DNA of 6,557 bases from CAYPOY01 sp964412395. Its GTDB lineage: Bacteria; Chloroflexota; Anaerolineae; B4-G1. Both the position numbers and the translations under genes were made by a program. The notes beneath the pieces are model-generated. The model was not told the DNA's origin. It made no database searches and worked only from the letters and a program-made list of their open reading frames with translations. Positions 1 through 4,948 of the stretch are shown in pieces; within the stretch, counting starts at the first letter, position 1; each line of letters begins with the position of its first letter. The DNA is taken from positions 1 through 6,557 of the forward strand of contig CAYPOY010000300.1 of the NCBI GenBank assembly GCA_964412395.1, read 5' to 3'.

Positions 1-29
1 GCGTGGCGTGCTCGCAGCGGGGGTGAAAC

Positions 30-121
30 CTACCACCCGGTGGAGGATCGAGGAAGCAGCCAAGCCCTCATGTCGCCAAAGTCGTACTGCTCCTCCAGTC
101 GCCAGGGGGTGAATTCCTCTG
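30..121 (-). pseudogene. Remnant of a racemase gene 3' end
   Basis: Read on the minus strand, positions 121 to 58 encode EEFTPWRLEEQYDFGDMRAWL, near-identical to the C-terminus of the intact racemase gene at 1990-2772. The frame then runs on through LPRSSTGW to a TAG at 30-32. Similarity to the intact gene stops sharply at 121, inside the codons for the proline/glutamate stretch, so only about 21 racemase codons remain. The frame extends upstream only to a TAG near 172-174, and nothing there resembles the rest of a racemase. Of four base differences from the intact copy, three are synonymous third-position changes and one changes Ala to Pro. That is what one would expect if this fragment came from a once-functional racemase gene. 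It could be a deleted tandem paralogue, or the original gene end displaced by insertion of the segment between the two copies. Confidence 0.8.
58..121. repeat. 64-bp direct repeat, left copy
   Basis: This segment matches 2000-2063 in the same orientation at a constant offset of 1942 bases, with 60 of 64 positions identical. The differences are at 66, 96, 107 and 114. The match ends abruptly on both sides: the flanking bases 56-57 and 122-123 all differ. With its partner it brackets the AlbA_2 gene and the small region downstream of it. Confidence 0.92.
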
Positions 122-137
122 AGCGAAAACGCGCCGC

Positions 138-163
138 GCAAGATTTTATCTTGCACTGCAAGA
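138..163. repeat. Overlapping short palindromes
   Basis: GCAAGAT (138-144) is followed by its inverse ATCTTGC (148-154). Overlapping that, TCTTGCA (149-155) and TGCAAGA (157-163) form an odd-centred perfect palindrome, and GCAAGAT recurs at 179-185. The arms could form alternative hairpins in a transcript, or the palindrome could be a protein-binding site. There is no T-run, so it is not a convincing intrinsic terminator. It sits just upstream (minus strand) of the breakpoint of the racemase remnant. Confidence 0.4.
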
Positions 164-319
164 AATCCTATTGCGCCCGCAAGATTCGCGGCGATCTGCC
201 TCAAAACGGGCCCAAAGGGCGAAGAACTCGTCGGCTGGCAAGTCACCGGTGTTAGGGCCATCGGAGGCGACAAACCGTTCCACGGCTTGCTCGAGTTCAT
301 CTCAATGCTGATAGCGCAT
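146..319 (-). pseudogene. Possible small broken reading frame
   Basis: Minus-strand ATG at 317-319 reads MRYQH, meets an in-frame TGA at 302-304, and then continues as an acidic, protein-like stretch (DELEQAVERFVASDG, later DLPADEFFALWARFEADRRE) to a TAA at 146-148. The amino-acid mix, rich in Glu/Asp/Arg/Phe/Trp, looks more like real protein than the other frames here. A GTG at 281-283 could in principle start the part after the stop codon. I do not recognise a family. It may be the decayed or alternatively started product of a small gene behind the AlbA_2 gene, or chance. A different frame, with ATG at 298-300, is open to the window edge, but its composition looks like a shadow frame. Confidence 0.25.
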
Positions 320-353
320 GAGTTATCCGCCTGGCGGATATGCTGAATGCGCT
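313..353 (-). other. Hairpin after the AlbA_2 gene
   Basis: Two nested inverted repeats are visible: AGCGCAT (313-319) with ATGCGCT (347-353), and TATCCGCC (324-331) with GGCGGATA (333-340) around a single central T. In the minus-strand transcript the structure begins 11 bases after the AlbA_2 stop codon, a normal place for a 3' stabilising or terminating stem. No U-run follows, so rho-independent termination is not well supported. It also covers the first codons of the possible small reading frame at 146-319 and could equally be an operator. Confidence 0.45.
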
Positions 354-364
354 GGGCGGAAAAG

Positions 365-1993
365 TTATCCGTCCGACGGAATGTAGCGACGGCCACGCTT
401 TTCACCTAGGGCCTTCAGTTTCCCTGCCTTCACCAAACGTGCCAGTAACTTGAATGCTTGGTCAGGGCTGAGACCACACAACCGCTGGCACTCCCGGTTG
501 GTGATCTGCCCCTGCTCCTGCACGTACTCCAACACCCGGGCCTCTTGCTCGGCTGGCGTCAGCAGTCGGCCCAGGGCCGAGACATCCAACTGCTCGGCCG
601 TCTCAACGGTGAGTTGGTACACGGCCGCCTTGCCGGCCCCAACCCGCTCCAACAGCCCGTCCCGCACCATACCGGCCAACACTTCGCTGGCCTCCCCCTC
701 GCTACGCTGGAATAGCCCCATCGCTGTCGCCAGGTCCAGTTCCAGGTTGCGTTTGAGGTGGCTCAGCACCAGCAGTTGCTCCAGCGTGGGCGGCGAGTCG
801 GCCCGCAGGCGCCGCTGAACGAAGCCCACGAACGGCTCATCGAAGGCGCTATCCCGGATGACCACCCGCACGCTCAACTCGCCGGGGATGAACCAGGGCG
901 GCTCCTTGCCCAGACGGAGCATCTGCTCGTACATCATGTCCACACCGTAGCCAGCCCGCTCCACGTACCCGACCCGTTGCAGTACCTCGGCCAGCAACCG
1001 GTTGCGGGATACCACCTGGCGCAGGATGTTGGCCGGGCTGACGCCAGCCGGGAACCCACCGGGGCTCATCACCTCCAACCGGTCTGGGAAGTGACGCAGG
1101 ACGACATTGCCCGGTAGGCCGTAGTTGCGGTGAGCCACGGCATTCAGGATGGCTTCGCGGTATACTGCCTGTGGAAGCGCGGGTACGTCAATGCGTTGCA
1201 GGCCCAGCAAGAACGAATGCATCTCATTGTCGGCCTCGATCAGTTCCTCTAGCCGGCGGAGTAGTAGCGGCAACGGCAGGTAGAGCCGCTCCGAGAGCCG
1301 GATGTCGGTCTCGGTGCGCTGGCGGAAGTATGCTACCTCGGCTTGGGGCAAGTCGCGGCGTAGGGTCTCGGCCCAGCCCAGCAACAGGCCACCAGCGACC
1401 GTCAGCCGGGCCGGATCTGTGCCATCATCGGCGAGCAGTCGCAGACTGCGCAGCAGGTCCCGGTCGGCCTGCTGAGCCAGAGACGGGCTGCGCAGGGCGA
1501 TCTCGGCACGCAGCCGTTTCAAGGCCTGGGGGTCAATGTCGTCCGAATAACGGGCCTGGCCTAGAGGAAGCGCGCTGTAGTCCAAGCCTGCTCGCTCGGA
1601 TTGAAAGGCCAGTACATCGGCCGGGGACATGGGCAGGCACTGTCTGCCCACCCGCCGCTGGAAAACACCGCCTGCCGTGCCGTGAACGAAGGGAGTGCGG
1701 GGCACACCGACTACCAGGACTGTGCCCTGGGGCGTCGGCACCTCCTCGATGTCCACGGTGATGGGTGGATCGGTGGTCCGATAGACCCCCGCCAGCAGTT
1801 CTGACACATCGTAGGATGGACAGCCGCGGATGCGCCCACGGTCGTCCACCCCCAGCAGAATCTTGCCGCCGTCGGCGTTGGCCAGGCAGATCACGGCCAA
1901 GGCCAGGTCTTTGACCGACGGCACGCCGCGTTTGAAATCCAGCCGTTGCCCCTCGCCCTGGGCGATCAGGGCTTGAAGTTCCTCGAAAGTCAT
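365..1993 (-). CDS. AlbA_2 (Schlafen-type) ATP-binding protein, COG2865-like
   Basis: The 542-residue product has the layout of bacterial AlbA_2/COG2865 proteins, often misannotated as RecG-like helicases. Residues about 5-125 look like the AlbA_2 nucleic-acid-binding domain: the EGQRLDFKRG start, an ANADGGKILLGVDD core, then a strand-rich part with a GGVFQRRVG motif. Residues about 275-385 carry a HATPase_c_4-like fold, with REAILNAVAHRNY at 279-291 as the N-box and DRLEVMSPGGFPAG at 304-317. Residues about 480-540 form a winged-helix-like end (ITNRECQRLCGLSPDQAFKL). There are no helicase motifs, signal peptide or membrane segments, so it should be cytoplasmic. Family members are proposed transcriptional regulators or defence-linked proteins, but their biochemical role is not settled. 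I chose the ATG at 1991-1993 because it overlaps the racemase TGA as ATGA. A TTG four codons upstream (2003-2005) is possible but less likely. The gene lies between two copies of the racemase 3' end, suggesting later acquisition. Confidence 0.88.
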   Translation of the reverse strand: MTFEELQALIAQGEGQRLDFKRGVPSVKDLALAVICLANADGGKILLGVDDRGRIRGCPSYDVSELLAGVYRTTDPPITVDIEEVPTPQGTVLVVGVPRTPFVHGTAGGVFQRRVGRQCLPMSPADVLAFQSERAGLDYSALPLGQARYSDDIDPQALKRLRAEIALRSPSLAQQADRDLLRSLRLLADDGTDPARLTVAGGLLLGWAETLRRDLPQAEVAYFRQRTETDIRLSERLYLPLPLLLRRLEELIEADNEMHSFLLGLQRIDVPALPQAVYREAILNAVAHRNYGLPGNVVLRHFPDRLEVMSPGGFPAGVSPANILRQVVSRNRLLAEVLQRVGYVERAGYGVDMMYEQMLRLGKEPPWFIPGELSVRVVIRDSAFDEPFVGFVQRRLRADSPPTLEQLLVLSHLKRNLELDLATAMGLFQRSEGEASEVLAGMVRDGLLERVGAGKAAVYQLTVETAEQLDVSALGRLLTPAEQEARVLEYVQEQGQITNRECQRLCGLSPDQAFKLLARLVKAGKLKALGEKRGRRYIPSDG

Positions 1994-2772
1994 CTCCCTA
2001 GCCAAGCTCTCATGTCGCCAAAGTCGTACTGCTCCTCAAGTCGCCAGGCGGTGAACTCCTCTGGAGGAGGTGATTCGTAGCCTCCTATCTTGCTGTGGCT
2101 CCATCCAAATCGGTTCCTCAGTTCAGCCGCGAACTCGGCGGTTTTGAAGGCAGCGATCATAGAGTCTATGACGGGTACCCCCAACTCCTCCTGGAGCTCA
2201 CGGTAGAAGCCATAGGTGGCGGTGCAGCCCAGGATGAGCACCTCGGCCCCATCACGCTCTACGGCTTCCCGTCCGGCCTTCCTGAATCGGCGGGCCGTTT
2301 CCTCCTCGTCCCGGTGAAACTCAAGTACCCTCAGGTCAACCGACTTGAAGGAAGCCAGCCTCTCCTTCATACCATATCTGATTACGTTTTCCATCATCTC
2401 CGGAATCCACTTCCTGCGGCCCACGATGATGGAGAATTTGTCTCCCAGGGTGGAGGCAATATGGGTGGATGCTTCGCAAGGGGCTACTACCACCATTCGC
2501 TCTGCCACCTCGCGGGCGGCTTGCAGTCCCACGTCGTAAAAGCAGCCGATGACCGCCGCGTCGAATCCCTGGCTTTCGGCCTCTTTGATGAGGTGCAAGA
2601 TGTCCACCAGAACCAGAGCCTCGTAGTAGCGGTATTCCAGGTGCTCCGGGCCACGGGGCAGAGTGATCATGGTCAGCTCCGTCCCTTCCCGCTTCTGGCT
2701 CGTTAAGAACTGGAGCCCTTCTTCCACCACCTCGACCCCTACGGGGTCAATGTACAGGATTCTCTGCCCCAT
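1990..2772 (-). CDS. Asp/Glu/hydantoin racemase family protein
   Basis: The 260-residue protein belongs to the cofactor-independent Asp/Glu/hydantoin racemase superfamily, in which two cysteines act as paired acid/base catalysts. Both are present: Cys77 in VIGCFYDVGL and Cys183 in LILGCTATYG. Their spacing closely fits hydantoin racemases. The stretch VAPCEASTHIASTLGDKFSIIVGRR (about 95-120) is also typical of the N-terminal lobe. No signal peptide or membrane segment is seen, so it is cytoplasmic. The start at 2770-2772 is chosen because GAGGAG lies six bases upstream (2779-2784). A longer frame starting at 2820 would be encoded by the intergenic repeat and is rejected. It follows the ATPase dppF by 69 bases and its stop overlaps the next start (ATGA). 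The neighbouring peptide importer suggests it racemises an imported amino acid or hydantoin-like compound, but the substrate cannot be read from sequence. Maleate isomerase or arylmalonate decarboxylase relatives are less likely alternatives. Confidence 0.87.
   Translation of the reverse strand: MGQRILYIDPVGVEVVEEGLQFLTSQKREGTELTMITLPRGPEHLEYRYYEALVLVDILHLIKEAESQGFDAAVIGCFYDVGLQAAREVAERMVVVAPCEASTHIASTLGDKFSIIVGRRKWIPEMMENVIRYGMKERLASFKSVDLRVLEFHRDEEETARRFRKAGREAVERDGAEVLILGCTATYGFYRELQEELGVPVIDSMIAAFKTAEFAAELRNRFGWSHSKIGGYESPPPEEFTAWRLEEQYDFGDMRAWLGR
2000..2063. repeat. 64-bp direct repeat, right copy
   Basis: This is the intact coding copy: it encodes the final racemase residues EEFTAWRLEEQYDFGDMRAWL, short of the last Gly-Arg and stop. 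It pairs with 58-121 as a direct repeat. The repeat ends seven bases before the first base of the AlbA_2 start codon, so the overlapping stop/start lies just inside the bracketed segment. Confidence 0.92.
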
Positions 2773-2778
2773 GACTCT

Positions 2779-2784
2779 CTCCTC
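2779..2784 (-). promoter_or_regulatory. Ribosome binding site of the racemase gene
   Basis: Minus-strand GAGGAG lies six bases before the ATG at 2770-2772. It decides the start of the racemase against the longer frame from 2820, which has no such site and would begin inside a repeat. Confidence 0.8.
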
Positions 2785-2794
2785 GCATAATGGG

Positions 2795-2853
2795 GCGCAG
2801 ATTTCCGCAGATAAGATCAAAAAATCAGCGTTTATCTGCGTTCATCTGCGTCC
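2795..2853. repeat. ATCTGCG-type intergenic palindromic repeat, copy A
   Basis: The left arm has two CGCAGAT words (2796-2802 and 2806-2812) and the right arm has two ATCTGCG words (2834-2840 and 2844-2850). Folded, the arms pair imperfectly over about 19 bases around an A-rich centre. The 19-base left arm starting CGCAGATTTCCG is repeated exactly in copy B (3881-3958), and both copies end ATCTGCGTCC. The repeat fills the gap between dppF and the racemase gene and overlaps the last codons of dppF. It resembles a small mobile or REP-like intergenic element, but no transposase is linked to it. Confidence 0.8.
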
Positions 2854-3855
2854 TAAGTACCCGCCACCTTCCTGGTCAGGCTGGCTGTAGAGGTGGCAAC
2901 GAACCGTATGCCCCTCCTCGATCTCGACCATGACCGGATCCACTCTGGAACAGATATCCATCCTCTCGGAGCAGCGAAGGTGGAAGCTGCAACCGGTGGG
3001 GACGTTGACCGGACTCGGAATCTCACCGGTGGAGATGATCTTCTTGGGCTTGAGCTTCTCCTCCTCTTCTGAGATGACTGGAATGGAGGAGAGAAGCATT
3101 TGTGTATAGGGGTGGTACGGGTTGCGGAAGAACTCAGCCGCCTCTGCAACCTCACAGATCTTGCCCAGGTACATGATGGCCACCCGCGAGGCGACGTTGC
3201 GCATGAGACTCAGATCGTGAGTAATAAATAAATAGGAAAGATGAAACTCGTTCTGCAACCGTATGAGGAGGTTGATAATCTTTCCCTGGATAGAAACATC
3301 CAGGGCAGAAGTCGGCTCGTCGAGGATGACGAAAGAGGGATCGGTGGCCAACGCCCGGGCGATGGCTACCATCTGCTTCTCGCCCCCGCCCACCATCTGG
3401 GGATATTTGTACATATAATCCGGCGGCAACTCTACCATCTCCAACAACTGGACGACTTGCTCCGGCCGATTTTCATCCGAGCGGTGAATCTGAAGTGGCA
3501 ATTCCAGGATCTGTTTGATGCTCCGCCTCGGATTCAGAGACGAGCCTGGATCCTGGAAGACAATTTGTATCTCTTTCTTGAGGGCCAGTGGCCGTTTTTT
3601 GTTTCCGTCGAACAGGTTTCGCCCTCGGAAGCTGATGCTGCCTGCGGTTGGCCGGTACATACCGATGGTCGTGTAAGCGACGGTACTCTTGCCGGAACCG
3701 GATTCCCCAACCAGGCCGAAAGTCTCCCCCTCTCTTATGGCAAAGGAGATGCCGTCTACCGCCTTGACGGTGATGGGCTCTCGTTTTAAGATGCCGCTGT
3801 ATCCGATGACAAAGTACTTTTTCAAATCGGTGACGGTCAGAATATCACTGGTCAT
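2842..3855 (-). CDS. dppF: Peptide ABC importer ATPase, DppF/OppF-like
   Basis: This 337-residue ATPase should power a peptide importer from the cytoplasmic face, as the partner of the DppD-like subunit. Visible motifs are Walker A GESGSGKST (50-58), Q-loop Gln101 in VFQDPGSSLNP, Walker B FVILDEPTSALD (175-186) and H-loop His213 in ITHD. The C-terminal oligopeptide-transport extension has NPYHPYTQMLLSSIP and four cysteines (289, 295, 302, 320). The signature region reads YPQMVGGGEKQMVAIARAL, so the usual LSGGQ is VGGGE, with the key Ser replaced by Gly. The ATG at 3853-3855 is the only well-placed start, although the ribosome binding site is weak (purine-rich AAAGGGAA lies rather far upstream). 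The last residues, YLGRR, and the stop codon are encoded within intergenic repeat A. Specificity (dipeptide, oligopeptide, nickel or other) cannot be read from the ATPase, so the symbol is at family level. Confidence 0.9.
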   Translation of the reverse strand: MTSDILTVTDLKKYFVIGYSGILKREPITVKAVDGISFAIREGETFGLVGESGSGKSTVAYTTIGMYRPTAGSISFRGRNLFDGNKKRPLALKKEIQIVFQDPGSSLNPRRSIKQILELPLQIHRSDENRPEQVVQLLEMVELPPDYMYKYPQMVGGGEKQMVAIARALATDPSFVILDEPTSALDVSIQGKIINLLIRLQNEFHLSYLFITHDLSLMRNVASRVAIMYLGKICEVAEAAEFFRNPYHPYTQMLLSSIPVISEEEEKLKPKKIISTGEIPSPVNVPTGCSFHLRCSERMDICSRVDPVMVEIEEGHTVRCHLYSQPDQEGGGYLGRR

Positions 3856-3880
3856 GGCGTTTCATGTTCCCTTTCCCGCT

Positions 3881-3958
3881 GGACGCAGATACACGCAGAT
3901 TTCCGCAGATAAATGTAAGCGAAGCGACATCAGCGTAGATCAGCGTTAATCTGCGTCC
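3881..3958. repeat. ATCTGCG-type intergenic palindromic repeat, copy B
   Basis: This 78-base element is bounded by a perfect 10-base terminal inverted repeat, GGACGCAGAT (3881-3890) and ATCTGCGTCC (3949-3958). It contains the same 19-base CGCAGATTTCCG arm as copy A, and ATCAGCGT words near its right end. It fills most of the space between dppD and dppF, starting two bases after the dppD stop codon. Relative to copy A it has an extra left CGCAGAT unit and a different middle, as expected of a dispersed repeat family with variable centres. Confidence 0.8.
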
Positions 3959-3960
3959 CA

Positions 3961-4947
3961 TTATCCGCCATCCCGATAGAGGAAACAAGCGACCTCGTGG
4001 TTGTCGCTGAGCTTGTAGAAAGTAGGTCTCTCTTGCCGGCAGATGTTCATGGCATGGGGACAGCGCGGATGGAAGCGGCAGCCAGGCGGCGGGTTGAGGT
4101 AATCAGGGATCCGCCCCGGGATACCGTCGGAGATGCCGCCGCCCGTCAGCCTGGGAACAGCGGCCATCAGTCCGTGGGTGTAGGGATGCAGCGGGTTGGC
4201 AAAAAGCTCCTCGGTGGTGGCTACTTCTACCATGTTACCGGCGTACATGACATAGACCCGGTCGGTCGTCTCCCGCACCACCCCCATGGTATGGGTGATA
4301 TGGATGACAGATACGTTCTTTTCCTCCACCAAACGGTGCAGCAGCCGCAGAATCTGATCCTCGATGGTGACATCCAGGGAGGTGCCTGGCTCGTCGGCGA
4401 TGAGCAGTTCCCGGCTGGCGACCAGCGCCATGGCGATACAGACCCGCTGCCGCATCCCGCCACTGAGTTGGATGGGATAACTATCCAGCATTCGTTCCGG
4501 ATCGGGCAGCGCTACCTCTTTCAGGGGGATGCTGGCCCGTTCCCGGATTTCCTTTCTGGACAGCTTTTTACCTTCCATTGAGTATCGGACAACGGCCCCC
4601 AGTTGTTGGCCGATAGTGAAGACCGGGTTGAGGGCGGCCGTCGGGTCCTGGAAGATCATCGAGATGCCCTCGCCCCGTACCCGCTGCAATTCGTCCCCTC
4701 CCATCTTGAGGACATCCTGTCCCTTGAAGTAGATTTCTCCACCCGGGATACGGGCTGGCGGCATAGGCAAGATGCGCAGGATTGACTTCATCGTCGTCGT
4801 CTTGCCACAACCGGTCTCGCCGACGAGTCCGACTTTCTCCCCGCTGTGCATGGTGAACTTCACTCCACCCAGGACTTGTAGTGTGCCCCCATAGACGTCG
4901 AAATGAACGTATAGGTCCTTGATCTCCAGCAGGGGGGGAGTGCTCAT
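3961..4947 (-). CDS. dppD: Peptide ABC importer ATPase, DppD/OppD-like
   Basis: The 328-residue ATPase is the second nucleotide-binding subunit of the importer. It has Walker A GETGCGKT (43-50), Q-loop in MIFQDPTAALNP, a normal signature LSGGMRQRV (161-169), Walker B LLIADEP with Asp185-Glu186, and H-loop His219. The residue after His is Thr (ITHTMGVV), where most relatives have Asp. After Walker B it reads DEPGTSLD rather than the common DEPTTALD. The C-terminal extension carries NPLHPYTHGLMAAVP and a GCRFHPRCPHAMNIC motif, with cysteines 290, 296, 303 and 321. That pattern is conserved in peptide-importer ATPases, and an iron-sulfur cluster has been reported there in a mycobacterial relative. 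The start at 4945-4947 has an excellent GAGGAGG site six bases upstream. A 14-residue longer frame is rejected. The gene begins one base after the dppC stop codon. Confidence 0.92.
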   Translation of the reverse strand: MSTPPLLEIKDLYVHFDVYGGTLQVLGGVKFTMHSGEKVGLVGETGCGKTTTMKSILRILPMPPARIPGGEIYFKGQDVLKMGGDELQRVRGEGISMIFQDPTAALNPVFTIGQQLGAVVRYSMEGKKLSRKEIRERASIPLKEVALPDPERMLDSYPIQLSGGMRQRVCIAMALVASRELLIADEPGTSLDVTIEDQILRLLHRLVEEKNVSVIHITHTMGVVRETTDRVYVMYAGNMVEVATTEELFANPLHPYTHGLMAAVPRLTGGGISDGIPGRIPDYLNPPPGCRFHPRCPHAMNICRQERPTFYKLSDNHEVACFLYRDGG

Positions 4948-4948
4948 C

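Noticed and set aside
40..255. Plus-strand open frame of 71 codons near the left edge
   Set aside because: It is antisense to the racemase remnant and the possible small minus-strand frame, has no ribosome binding site and an odd Ser/Arg-rich composition.
1..300. Minus-strand frame from ATG 298-300 open to the left edge
   Set aside because: It runs out of frame with the racemase remnant, and its Pro/Ser/Ala/Gly composition has no recognisable feature; openness over 100 codons is not unusual in GC-rich DNA.
1171..1761. Long plus-strand open frame of 196 codons
   Set aside because: It is the shadow of the GC-rich AlbA_2 gene on the other strand; its Arg/Ala/Pro/Gly/Cys-rich product shows no recognisable domain, while the opposite frame has clear motifs.
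2095..2706. Plus-strand open frame of 203 codons opposite the racemase
   Set aside because: The minus-strand frame has the catalytic cysteine motifs and a good ribosome binding site; the plus-strand frame has neither.
2773..2820. N-terminal extension of the racemase from an ATG at 2818-2820
   Set aside because: The extra 16 codons come from the intergenic repeat; the ATG at 2770-2772 has a well-spaced GAGGAG.
2795..3958. Possible CRISPR-like repetition of ATCTGCG words
   Set aside because: The words are short, in both orientations, with irregular spacing of a few bases, and form palindromes; there are no uniform spacers.
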